Source: Leptospira sanjuanensis (GTDB lineage Bacteria > Spirochaetota > Leptospiria > Leptospirales > Leptospiraceae). Taken from it: a DNA stretch of 64,000 nt. This document shows, piece after piece, positions 1-8,982 of this stretch. Every line of letters starts with the position of its first letter. Position 1 is the stretch's first letter. Location of the stretch: NCBI RefSeq assembly GCF_022267375.1, contig NZ_JAIZBH010000001.1:812501-876500 (forward strand). The letters are read 5' to 3'. Made by a program: the position numbers and the translations under genes. Under the pieces are notes generated by a model, which saw only the letters and a program-made list of their open reading frames with translations, ran no database searches and had not been told where the DNA came from.

Positions 1-2
1 TA

Positions 3-2387
3 AGAGCTTGGGAAAAAAATGAGAAACAACTTAGGAGTAGATTATTAGATCTACCCTCATTACCCATATCGGGTCTTAGAGATTGTCAAATTCTTGCAAT
101 TACAAAATTAGAAGAATCTTTTAAAGGAAACAAGCCAAGAGCTTTGATTCAAATGGCTACTGGCTCAGGAAAAACTTTTACTTCTATTACATTTATCTAT
201 CGATTGTTAAAATATGCAAAGTCTAAGAGAATCTTATTTTTAGTAGATACTAAGAATTTGGGTGAACAAGCGGAACAGGAATTCCTGTCTTATTTGCCTA
301 ATGATGACAATCGAAAGTTTACGGAATTATACGCGGTTCATCGATTGAAGTCCGGATTTGTTCCACCCGACAATCAAGTATATATTAGTACGATACAAAG
401 ATTATATTCTATTTTACGTGGAAAAGAGCTTGAAGACTCATCTGAGGAAGGGAACCCAAATGAAAAATGGGTACCCAATGAACCGGTTCCCGTTGAATAC
501 AATCCGAATTTATCACCTGAGTTTTTTGATTTTGTTGTTATCGACGAATGTCATAGAAGTATTTATAATCTGTGGAAACAGGTGCTCGAATATTTCGATG
601 CATTTCAAATCGGTTTAACGGCCACTCCTGATAATCGAACTTACGGTTACTTCAATCAGAATGTTGTAAGCAACTACGGATTCGAAGATGCAATAGCCGA
701 TGGCGTTCTTGTTCCTTATAACATTTTTACTATTGAGACAGAAATTTCTAAGAATGGAGCTCAAATTCAAAAGGAGAGTCTCTTTAAAGAATACATTGAA
801 AAAAGAGAACGCTTAACAAGAAGAAAATTCTGGGAACAATTGGATGAGGACTTGGAATATTCTGCGAAAAAGTTAGACAATGAAATCGTGAATCCAAGCC
901 AGATTCGGACCGTTATTAAATCGTTTCGAAAGAATCTACCTCAGATGTTTCCCGATCGATACGATCTAAATCATGAATTTGAAGTCCCGAAAACTTTAAT
1001 TTTCGCAAAGACGGACAGTCATGCGGACGATATTATTCAAATTGTCAGAGAAGAGTTTGAAGAAGAAAATAGATTTTGTAAAAAAATAACCTATAAAGCG
1101 GAAGAGGATCCAAAATCTACACTCTCTCAGTTTCGGAACGATTATTATCCAAGAATTGCAGTTACCGTAGATATGATTGCGACCGGAACGGATGTAAAAC
1201 CTTTAGAATGTCTTCTATTTATGCGAGATATTAGAAGCAGGAATTATTTTGAACAAATGAAAGGAAGAGGCACACGAACTCTGAGCCTAGACGATCTTAG
1301 AAAGGTCAGCCCATCTGCTCAATTTACGAAAGATCATTTTGTCATCGTTGATGCGGTAGGTGTTACGAAAAGTTTAAAAACGGATAGTAGATCTTTGGAT
1401 AAAAAGCCAGGAGTAGCTTTAAAAGATTTACTGGGGGCTATTGCAGTAGGCGTTCAAGACGAAGATTTGTTTACTACACTTGCCGATCGATTGATTCGAT
1501 TAGATAAACAATTGACGGAAAGGGAACGAGAGCAGTTTAGACAAAAGGCAAAAGGAAATCAGGTTCCACAGGTTGTCAAGGCACTTTTGAATGTTTATAA
1601 TCCGGACACGATAGAAGCATTAAGAGACGATATAAAAAAGGAATCGCAGAATGTATCTTTAGAAGAAATTGAAATCCAATTTCAAAGCAGACACTCGGAT
1701 ATGATTCAAAAAGTGGCAGATATTTTTTCGGGCGAACTTAATCGTTTTATTGAGTCGATCAGAAAAACACATTTTCAATATATTGACGAGGTTAATTTAG
1801 ACAAGGTCCTGAATGAAGCATGGGAAAAGGAAACAATGACAAATGCGGAGACATTGATTTCTGATTTCCGTGCATGGATTAACACGCATAAGACTGAAAT
1901 TCTCGCCCTACAAATTTTTTATAATCAACCTTATCGCAGACGTGAATTAACATATTCGATGTTAAAAGATGTTCTGGATATCTTGAAATCGGCTAAGCCG
2001 AGTATGGCTCCTTTAAATATATGGAAAGCTTACGAACAATTAGAAGCTGTCCGTGGAAATCCTAAAACTGAACTGATGGCGCTTGTCTCATTGATTCGAA
2101 GAATAACGGGAATCGATTCTTCTTTGACAAGCTATGATAAGATCGTGGATAAAAACTTTCAAGATTGGGTATTTAAAAAACAGGCAGGCACACTTAAATT
2201 TAATAAAGAGCAAATGCACTGGTTGCAGATGATCAAGGACTATATTGTTACTTCGTATCATGTTGATAAAGAAGACTTTGAATTAGACCCCTTCAATAAA
2301 GAGGGCGGCTTAGGTAAATTTTGGCAGCTTTTTGGAGCAGAAGCCGAACCAATTTTGGAAGAGTTGAATGAAGTTCTGGTGGCATGA
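3..2387 (+). CDS. hsdR: Type I restriction enzyme R subunit (HsdR), 5'-truncated by window edge
   Basis: This is the motor subunit of a type I restriction-modification complex, an ATP-dependent translocase that also cuts DNA. The frame is open from base 3, so the start codon and the N-terminal nuclease domain lie outside the window. Visible superfamily 2 helicase motifs are motif I (MATGSGKT, about 153-176), a DECH box near 543, motif III (GLTATP, about 612) and motif VI (QMKGRGTR, about 1255). The C-terminal third, from about 1500, is helical and looks like the EcoEI-type R-subunit C-terminal region. It leads a gene set that ends with hsdS and hsdM. The order R first, S then M last, differs from the usual M-S-R. 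The family is certain; the EcoEI subtype is inferred from overall pattern. Confidence 0.93.
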   Translation, partial: RAWEKNEKQLRSRLLDLPSLPISGLRDCQILAITKLEESFKGNKPRALIQMATGSGKTFTSITFIYRLLKYAKSKRILFLVDTKNLGEQAEQEFLSYLPNDDNRKFTELYAVHRLKSGFVPPDNQVYISTIQRLYSILRGKELEDSSEEGNPNEKWVPNEPVPVEYNPNLSPEFFDFVVIDECHRSIYNLWKQVLEYFDAFQIGLTATPDNRTYGYFNQNVVSNYGFEDAIADGVLVPYNIFTIETEISKNGAQIQKESLFKEYIEKRERLTRRKFWEQLDEDLEYSAKKLDNEIVNPSQIRTVIKSFRKNLPQMFPDRYDLNHEFEVPKTLIFAKTDSHADDIIQIVREEFEEENRFCKKITYKAEEDPKSTLSQFRNDYYPRIAVTVDMIATGTDVKPLECLLFMRDIRSRNYFEQMKGRGTRTLSLDDLRKVSPSAQFTKDHFVIVDAVGVTKSLKTDSRSLDKKPGVALKDLLGAIAVGVQDEDLFTTLADRLIRLDKQLTEREREQFRQKAKGNQVPQVVKALLNVYNPDTIEALRDDIKKESQNVSLEEIEIQFQSRHSDMIQKVADIFSGELNRFIESIRKTHFQYIDEVNLDKVLNEAWEKETMTNAETLISDFRAWINTHKTEILALQIFYNQPYRRRELTYSMLKDVLDILKSAKPSMAPLNIWKAYEQLEAVRGNPKTELMALVSLIRRITGIDSSLTSYDKIVDKNFQDWVFKKQAGTLKFNKEQMHWLQMIKDYIVTSYHVDKEDFELDPFNKEGGLGKFWQLFGAEAEPILEELNEVLVA

Positions 2388-2488
2388 AGATTTTAAAAAA
2401 TCAAAATTTTGAGAGTTGAATACTAATTTGTTCTGTACGAGAGTTGATTCCTTTTTATACATATCATAGATTCTCGTAAAAGTTTCAA

Positions 2489-3382
2489 GTGACGACCGTG
2501 TATTATCGAAGAAAAGTAATCTTAGCCTTATTACAGTCGTTTGGTGGAAGTTTGTCCAAAACGGATCTCCAGAAATTGTTGTTTTTATATACGCAAAACC
2601 AAGAAATGCCGTCCTTTGATTTTTTGCCTTACCGATTCGGTTGTTATTCTCCTCAGGCTACTCAGGATTTAAAAACGATGACGAAGTATGGCCAAGTAGA
2701 CGAGACGCAATCAGGTTGGTCGGTTTTGGATTCTTTAGATTACAGAAAAACATTAAAGAAGAATGATGTAGATCGGTTGGATTTGTTTTCGAGAAAGTTT
2801 TCGAAATTACGCGGAAAACCATTGATAAAGTTCGTATATGAAAACTATCCATTCTACGCGATTAAAAGTGAAATCGCGGAAACAATCTTAGACAAAAACC
2901 AGTGGGTCCAAGTGGTAAATTCTAGGCCGACTCAAAGGGAACCATTACTTTTTACGATTGGCTATGAAGGAAAAACTGTTGAGAGCTATGTAACAGAATT
3001 GATACGGGAGAATGTTCAAGTCCTCTGTGATGTTCGAAAAAATCCGTTGAGTATGAAGTTCGGTTTTTCTAAAGCTCAACTGCAAAGCATCTTAGAGACA
3101 GTTGGGATCGAATATGTACATATTCCCGGCCTTGGAATCGATTCCGACAAAAGACAGGGATTGAATTCTCAAAAAGATTATGAAAAACTGTTTCTTGAAT
3201 ATGAAAGAAGCACTTTGGCTTTGAATTCAAAAGATCTAAAAATAGTTGCAGATCTATTTCGTGAAAAGGGGAGAATCGCGTTAACCTGCTTTGAAGCGGA
3301 TTCAAACTGTTGCCATAGAAGTCGAACGGCGAGGAAGTTGTTGGATTTCTTACCGAAAAAAACGAAACTCAATCACCTCTGA
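2489..3382 (+). CDS. Two-domain protein: SocA/DUF4065-like N-terminus and DUF488 C-terminus
   Basis: The protein has 297 residues and starts at GTG with no clear Shine-Dalgarno. Residues 1-140 resemble the SocA/Panacea-like (DUF4065-type) fold, shown by a KTDLQKLLFLY helix and an FDFLPYRFGCYSP turn. Residues 152-290 are DUF488: TIGYEGKT at 156, DVRKNP at 181 and a cysteine/histidine cluster CFEADSNCCHRS at 267-278. DUF488 proteins have no settled biochemical function. The gene sits 101 bp after hsdR and 7 bp before the next gene, inside the hsd locus. A role in nucleic-acid or nucleotide processing linked to restriction is therefore plausible but unproven. The N-terminal assignment is weaker than the DUF488 one. 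Confidence 0.72.
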   Translation: MTTVYYRRKVILALLQSFGGSLSKTDLQKLLFLYTQNQEMPSFDFLPYRFGCYSPQATQDLKTMTKYGQVDETQSGWSVLDSLDYRKTLKKNDVDRLDLFSRKFSKLRGKPLIKFVYENYPFYAIKSEIAETILDKNQWVQVVNSRPTQREPLLFTIGYEGKTVESYVTELIRENVQVLCDVRKNPLSMKFGFSKAQLQSILETVGIEYVHIPGLGIDSDKRQGLNSQKDYEKLFLEYERSTLALNSKDLKIVADLFREKGRIALTCFEADSNCCHRSRTARKLLDFLPKKTKLNHL

Positions 3383-3389
3383 AAAGTGT

Positions 3390-4217
3390 ATGAAGGTTCT
3401 CATTACGGTAAAAACATATCCCGCAATTTCAGCCAAATATGGAGAAACGGTTTGTACCGCTGGAATTACCGAGGAAGGAAAGTGGATCCGAATTTATCCG
3501 CTTCCGTTTCGAAAAATCAATTATAAAGATCGTTTTCATAAATACCAATGGATCGAGTTGGATTTAAGACCCAATGGGAGCGATTTTCGTCCCGAATCCC
3601 ATCGTCCGACTGATTACCAAAAAATTCAAACCGTTGGAGAAATTGCTCCTGATGGAAATACCTGGGCGGAAAGAAGAAAATTCATTTTACAGAATGTTTA
3701 TACAAATCTCGATCAATTGATTGGCGAGGCTAAAGATAAGAAAGTTTGCACCTCTTTGGCAACTTTTAAACCTATGAAATTTCTAGATTTTACGTATGAA
3801 AAAACGGAAAGTACTTGGGATCCTAAAAAATTAAGAGCCTTAGAATCTGAAAAACAACAAGGGATTCTTTTTGAAAATGAAGAAGAAGACGATATAGAAA
3901 ATTTCGAAGTCGTAGATAAGGTTCCCTATAAGTTCAAGTTCAAGATTGAAGACGATTCAGGGAAGGTCTCTCATATGATGATCGAGGACTGGGAAACCGG
4001 AATGCTCTATTGGAATTCTCTTGCGCGTCGAGGAGGAGATGAAGCCAAGGCTTGCGAAGACGTTAAAAAGAAGTACTTTGAAGACTTCGCCAAAACGAAA
4101 GATTATTACTTTTTCTTAGGAACCACCAAACAACATCATTACGTTGCTCCGAATCCTTTTGTGATCATCGGAGACTTTCGACCCAAGCCGATGGAACAGT
4201 TGGAGTTGGGGTTTTGA
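3390..4217 (+). CDS. Uncharacterised protein paired with the DUF488 gene in the hsd locus
   Basis: The protein has 275 residues. I place the start at the ATG at 3390, seven bases after the preceding stop, because the protein then begins MKVLITVKTYP and an upstream in-frame extension overlaps the DUF488 gene. No domain is recognised with confidence. The N-terminal 60 residues look like a beta-rich module (ETVCTAGITEEGKWIRIYPLP). A very acidic stretch follows near residue 200, and the C-terminus is aromatic-rich (FLGTTKQHH, then FVIIGDFRP). It has no signal peptide and no membrane segment, so it is probably cytoplasmic. Close spacing suggests co-expression with the DUF488 gene, and from memory such pairs recur in restriction islands. 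Function is unknown. Confidence 0.7.
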   Translation: MKVLITVKTYPAISAKYGETVCTAGITEEGKWIRIYPLPFRKINYKDRFHKYQWIELDLRPNGSDFRPESHRPTDYQKIQTVGEIAPDGNTWAERRKFILQNVYTNLDQLIGEAKDKKVCTSLATFKPMKFLDFTYEKTESTWDPKKLRALESEKQQGILFENEEEDDIENFEVVDKVPYKFKFKIEDDSGKVSHMMIEDWETGMLYWNSLARRGGDEAKACEDVKKKYFEDFAKTKDYYFFLGTTKQHHYVAPNPFVIIGDFRPKPMEQLELGF

Positions 4218-4263
4218 GTTCAACATTTGAAATTAGAGATTATTTCGAGAGAATATTGAATTA

Positions 4264-6420
4264 ATGGAAGAAATTAAGAATAAGATTCAAGATCGAACTC
4301 TCTCCAACTCTTCACTTTTAAGTAACGATTATATTCCAGATACATGGAATATAGTAAAACTTGGAGAAGTTGCTGAATATATAAATGGAAAGGCATTTAA
4401 GTCTTCGGAATGGGCAAAGGAAGGAGTGCCAATTATAAGAATTCAAAATCTAAATCGAGAAATTTCAGAATACAATTATTGTAAAGTGGAGATCGAAAAA
4501 AAATATCATGTAAACTTCGGTGATTTGCTATTTGCTTGGTCAGGAACTCCTGATACTTCATTTGGGGCTCATATCTGGAGAGGGGGATTTGCATATTTAA
4601 ATCAGCATATTTTTCGAATTGTAGTTAATGAAAAGTTGATTGACAGACAATTCTATCTTTATGCGTTAAAGAATAAGATAAAAGAATTTGTGAAAAAAGC
4701 TCATGGAACGGCTGGTTTAGCGCATATCACTAAGTCTAAGTTTGAGGCGGCTAAAATTCCCCTTCCACCCATCGCCGAACAACAACGCATCGTATCCAAA
4801 ATCGAAGTACTGTTCAGTGAATTAGACAAAGGAATCGAAAACTTAAAAACAGCTCAGAAGCAGCTCAAGGTCTATCGACAATCCGTTTTGAAATCGGCCT
4901 TTGAAGGAAAGCTAACCGAGGAATGGCGAAAGAAACATCTGAATCAGATTGCGAGTGAAGATATAACAGAAGAGAAGAATTCTTCTTTAGGGGAACTTCC
5001 GAGCGGATGGAAGTGGGTGAAGTTGGGGGACGTTTTACGAAGTAAATTAACTAATGGTTATTCTGGAAAACCGGTTAAATATTTTACAAATTATAAAGTA
5101 TTGAAACTTTCTGCAACGACTTCGGGAAAATTTTCATCTAAATATTACAAATATCTGGATGAAAAGAATTTATATGATCGTGATATTTGGTGTAGCAATC
5201 ATGATATTTTAATTCAAAGAGGGAATACCTTAGAATACGTAGGTGTGCCTGCATTATATGAAGGAAAAGATAAAGAATTCATTTTTCCAGATCTAATGTT
5301 TCGCGTGCAATGCTCTGAAAATTTAATCATACCAAAGTATTTATATTATAATATATCTAATCAATATCAAAGGGATTATTTAAGGAAAAGAGTCGCTGGA
5401 TCGGCGGGGACAATGCCGAAGATAAATCAGAATATTCTTAGTAGTTTACCAATTTCTTTACCAACATTGTCCGAACAACAAGCAATCGTCCAAGAAATCG
5501 AATCTCGCTTCAGTATTTGCGACAAACTCGAAGAAACCATTCAATCTTCGCTCAAACAGGCAGAATCTCTTCGGCAAAGTATTTTAAAAAAAGCATTTGA
5601 AGGAAAGTTAGTCGCACAAGATCCGAACGATGAACCTGCATCCGTTCTTTTAGAAAGAATTCGTGCAGAGAAAAACACTACATTCGAAAAAACGAATGTA
5701 AATTCCGCAAGGAAAGTCGCTGAAAACGCACTCTCGCCGAAAGACAATCTGATTCAATTTCCTCAACTCATTCCTGAAATTACCACGACGGATTTACACG
5801 CTGGCGTGATCGCGATGGTCATCGAAGCCCATGAAAAACAGCCAAAGTATTTAGAACATTTGGGTCATGTGAAATGTGAAAAGATTGCTCATTTGGTGGA
5901 ATCCCATCTTGGAATTTCATTGGGAAGAATGCCTGTAAAGGATGCGGCCGGTCCGGATGATTACCCTCACTTGAAAAAGGTTGAGTCCCGTGCGATCAAG
6001 GCAAATTACTTCGGGATCAAAAAGTTAAACATCGGTCATACCTACCAATCGAAACAGGGGATGCATAAAGTTCTTACAAAAGTCTCGAATCAACTTGATA
6101 GCAATGATTTACAAAAAATCAGAAACTTAATTCAAGACTTTATGCCCTTGGATAAGCTCCGCTCCGAGGTTGTGGCAACTCTCTTTGCGGCATGGAACAA
6201 TCTACTTATAGGAGGAAAGCAGCCGACAAACGAAGAAATCATATTCGAAGCGAGAGAAAATTGGACGCCGGAAAAACTCAAAATTCCAAGAGAGAATTTT
6301 TTGAAAACTTTACTTTGGATGAGAAGAAAGGGTTATATTCCGGAAGGAAAGGGCGCAATCGTTCCTAAGTCCAGTAAAAAGACATCTACTCAGAAAGGAA
6401 AAAAGGGATCGCGTGAGTAA
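4264..6420 (+). CDS. hsdS: Type I restriction enzyme S subunit (HsdS) with extra C-terminal domain
   Basis: This is the specificity subunit that sets which DNA sequence the complex methylates and cuts. Two target-recognition domains are visible, about residues 25-165 and 245-400. Each is followed by the conserved region and helical spacer: PPIAEQQRIVSKIE with SVLKSAFEGKLT, and LSEQQAIVQEIE with SILKKAFEGKLV. At 718 residues it is much longer than the usual 400-450. The extra 210 residues (from about 508) are a separate alpha-helical domain containing LHAGVIAMVIEAHE and LGHVKCEKIAHLVE. They end in a lysine/serine-rich tail. The last 8 bases overlap hsdM, so S and M are translationally coupled. 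Confidence 0.92.
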   Translation: MEEIKNKIQDRTLSNSSLLSNDYIPDTWNIVKLGEVAEYINGKAFKSSEWAKEGVPIIRIQNLNREISEYNYCKVEIEKKYHVNFGDLLFAWSGTPDTSFGAHIWRGGFAYLNQHIFRIVVNEKLIDRQFYLYALKNKIKEFVKKAHGTAGLAHITKSKFEAAKIPLPPIAEQQRIVSKIEVLFSELDKGIENLKTAQKQLKVYRQSVLKSAFEGKLTEEWRKKHLNQIASEDITEEKNSSLGELPSGWKWVKLGDVLRSKLTNGYSGKPVKYFTNYKVLKLSATTSGKFSSKYYKYLDEKNLYDRDIWCSNHDILIQRGNTLEYVGVPALYEGKDKEFIFPDLMFRVQCSENLIIPKYLYYNISNQYQRDYLRKRVAGSAGTMPKINQNILSSLPISLPTLSEQQAIVQEIESRFSICDKLEETIQSSLKQAESLRQSILKKAFEGKLVAQDPNDEPASVLLERIRAEKNTTFEKTNVNSARKVAENALSPKDNLIQFPQLIPEITTTDLHAGVIAMVIEAHEKQPKYLEHLGHVKCEKIAHLVESHLGISLGRMPVKDAAGPDDYPHLKKVESRAIKANYFGIKKLNIGHTYQSKQGMHKVLTKVSNQLDSNDLQKIRNLIQDFMPLDKLRSEVVATLFAAWNNLLIGGKQPTNEEIIFEARENWTPEKLKIPRENFLKTLLWMRRKGYIPEGKGAIVPKSSKKTSTQKGKKGSRE

Positions 6421-7909
6421 TCATTCTCATACAAATGGGATCGTTGGGAAAGTTTGGTCTTTTTGCAATTTGCTTAGAGACGACGGAGTGAGTTACGGAG
6501 ATTATCTTGAGCAGCTGACATATCTCTTGTTTTTAAAAATGGCTCATGAATATTCGAAGCCGCCTTATGATCGTAAGATTGCGATTCCGAAAGAATACAA
6601 CTGGGAGAGCCTAACTGATAAGAAGGGTGCGGAGTTAGAGACGCATTATAATAAACTTCTCAGAGAGTTGGCTAAGTCCCAGGGAATTCTTGGACAGATT
6701 TTTACAAAGAGTCAGAACAAAATCCAAGATCCCGCTAAACTTGGAAAACTTGTCGAGATGATCGACAAGGAAAATTGGGTTCTTATGGGAACCGATGTAA
6801 AAGGAGATATCTACGAAGGGCTTTTGGAAAAGAATGCGGAAGATACCAAAAGCGGGGCAGGCCAATACTTCACGCCCCGGGCCTTGATTAAGGCTATCGT
6901 GGAATGTGTTCAACCGGAGCCGGAAAGAACGATCGCAGATCCTGCTTGCGGAACAGGTGGTTTCTTTTTGGCTGCATATGATTATATTACAAAACAGGAT
7001 TTGAATAAAGAACAAAAGAAATTTCTAAAGTTTAAAACTTTTTTCGGAAATGAAATTGTAGCCGGAACCCGTCGGTTAGCGTTGATGAATTTATTTTTGC
7101 ATAATATAGGAGATATCGATACCGATAATTTTATTTCTCCAACGGATGCTTTGATTGCAGATCCGGGGATTCGTTATGATTACGTTTTGGCCAATCCGCC
7201 ATTCGGTAAAAAAAGTAGTTCGAAGATTACGAATGAGAAAGGAGAGCAAAAGAAAGAAGAATTTACATATAACCGGCAGGACTTCTGGGAAAGCACGAGT
7301 AATAAACAGTTAAACTTTTTACAGCATATTAAAACTATTTTAAAAACTACGGGTAAGGCGGCAGTAGTACTTCCGGACAACGTTCTTTTTGAGGGTGGTG
7401 CTGGAAAGACGATACGAGAAAAATTGATGGAAACGGTTGACCTTCACACAATTCTTCGACTTCCGACCGGAATTTTTTATGCGAATGGTGTAAAGGCGAA
7501 TGTGCTTTTCTTTGACGGAAGACCCGCGACTAAAGAACCCTGGACTAAAAATATTTGGTTTTATGATTATAGAACGAATATACATCATACGCAAAAGAAG
7601 AATCCACTTAAACTAGAGGACTTGAGGGATTTTATCAATTGTTATAATCCTGAGAATCCTAACAAACGAAAAGAAACTTATCATCCCGAAAAAAATCCGG
7701 AAGGTCGATGGAGAAAATTTTCTTATTCTGAGATTACAACTCGTGATAAGACGAACTTAGATATTACTTGGATCAAGGATAAGTCGCTTGCTGACTTGGA
7801 TAATCTTCCGGATCCGGATGTACTTGCGGAAGATATTATTGAAAATTTGGAAGCAGGTTTAGAAAGTTTTCGTGAAATTTTAGTTGTTTTGAATGAGCAA
7901 GACCGGTAG
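6413..7909 (+). CDS. hsdM: Type I N6-adenine DNA methyltransferase subunit (HsdM)
   Basis: The modification subunit transfers a methyl group from S-adenosylmethionine to adenine N6 and, with HsdS, protects host DNA. At 498 residues it has the normal family length. The N-terminal helical HsdM domain is followed by GQYFTPRALI at 150, the SAM-binding motif DPACGTGGF at 176-184 and the catalytic NPPFG at 261. It starts at a GTG overlapping the hsdS stop by 8 bases, with AAGG/AGGG-type ribosome-binding sequence in the hsdS end. Catalytic residues look intact, so an active enzyme is expected. The region downstream (7910-8096) contains no recognisable gene. Confidence 0.96.
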   Translation: MSNHSHTNGIVGKVWSFCNLLRDDGVSYGDYLEQLTYLLFLKMAHEYSKPPYDRKIAIPKEYNWESLTDKKGAELETHYNKLLRELAKSQGILGQIFTKSQNKIQDPAKLGKLVEMIDKENWVLMGTDVKGDIYEGLLEKNAEDTKSGAGQYFTPRALIKAIVECVQPEPERTIADPACGTGGFFLAAYDYITKQDLNKEQKKFLKFKTFFGNEIVAGTRRLALMNLFLHNIGDIDTDNFISPTDALIADPGIRYDYVLANPPFGKKSSSKITNEKGEQKKEEFTYNRQDFWESTSNKQLNFLQHIKTILKTTGKAAVVLPDNVLFEGGAGKTIREKLMETVDLHTILRLPTGIFYANGVKANVLFFDGRPATKEPWTKNIWFYDYRTNIHHTQKKNPLKLEDLRDFINCYNPENPNKRKETYHPEKNPEGRWRKFSYSEITTRDKTNLDITWIKDKSLADLDNLPDPDVLAEDIIENLEAGLESFREILVVLNEQDR

Positions 7910-8180
7910 ATAAAAGCTTAGTAATCGAATAAGGTATAGTTGTACTACTAATGCCTGTGAATCACTCCTAAAGAAAGGTGCTCTTATCTACGAGAATTAA
8001 CCGTCATCGGTTTCCGAAATAATTGTTGGAGGATTTAAATCGGTGTTTTGAGAAGAGGGATCTTTTTGGTCTTGCCTCATAAAAGTTAGATGGATAATGT
8101 CCTTAAAGTTTCGCACAATTTAACTTTGAGATAAGGCTCTCAATACGGTCAAGCCGTGAGCTTTGAAATTTTTAGTTCTT

Positions 8181-8812
8181 TTAGCTTGTCCATGTCAACA
8201 TACTTTTTAGTTCCCCATTTAGTAGAAGCGATATGCCTAAGACGGGCGGTCGCCAACATGAGAGCCGACTTCCCATCTGAAAAGCTCCGACAACCTTTGT
8301 CCTTCTTTTGATCTCTTTAATGATCCTTTCTAAAGGATTATTCGTACGGATCTTTCTCCATTGCTCAGACGGAAAGTCCATGTAAGCCAGCGTCTATTCG
8401 ATCCCATCGGAGAGAATCTTGGAAGCTTCTTTCAATTTCATTTCGATTAATCTCTCCATCACAAAGTTGGCTTTCTTTAAGGCTTCTTCTTTGTTCTCTT
8501 GGGAATGAATCGCCTTCAACATTTGAGAAATGACATTAAAGGATCCTCTCGGGGCTTTTCCAAATACATTCCTGTAGAAATGAACGATACATCTTTGCAA
8601 TTTGGATTCCGGAAAGAAATATGGAATCGATTCTACTAAACCGAGACATTTATCAGAGACGATTCGATTTACTCCTTTGAGACCTCGATCCTTTAGATGT
8701 TTTAGGAAAGTTTGCCAACTTTCCTTTTCTTCTCTGGCTCTTTCCATGGACCCGGAACCTCTCTGTAGCCTTCTGAATTAACTCCTATGGCTACAAGAAT
8801 CGCTACGTTTCA
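8181..8812 (-). pseudogene. IS256-family transposase, frameshifted and truncated
   Basis: Reading the minus strand, pieces of one transposase occur in three frames. About 8812-8750 gives LVAIGVNSEGYREV. The frame then shifts into 8747-8394 (MERAREEKESWQTF, RIVSDKCLGLVESI), where the catalytic-core aspartate of the IVSDK motif is present. After a stop, 8381-8181 gives the C-terminal signature NNPLERIIKEIKRRTKVVG. The order matches a typical Mutator-type transposase, but the first half is missing and at least two frame breaks are present. It cannot encode a working enzyme. Confidence 0.85.
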
Positions 8813-8813
8813 T

Positions 8814-8831
8814 CCCCCCCCCAAAAAAAAA
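8814..8831. repeat. C9A9 homopolymer tract
   Basis: Nine cytosines are followed at once by nine adenines inside the decayed transposase. Runs this long are prone to slippage and to sequencing or assembly error, and the transposase reading frame is lost exactly here. Confidence 0.9.
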
Positions 8832-8982
8832 CTTGTAAGCCGTTATAACATCCGTCGACGAAAGCGCGATCAACTTGTACAATCCGATACGAACTAAAGC
8901 CTGATGCGGGGATCCGTATGTCGCTTTAAAAAATCGAAGTAAGAGCAACATGGGCCCACTCGTTCAAAAGAATCGGAGAAAC

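Larger units (their letters stand above)
8097..8831 (-). mobile_element. Remnant of an IS256-family insertion sequence
   Basis: Transposase fragments of the IS256/Mutator family fill this segment. A T-rich stretch near 8097-8125 (TGTCCTTAAAGTTTCGC) has the look of an IS256-type terminal repeat. No matching opposite end is visible near 8830-8940, and the transposase N-terminus is missing, so the copy is truncated and immobile. It lies directly downstream of the restriction locus, consistent with past transfer activity. The terminal-repeat call is tentative. Confidence 0.65.
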
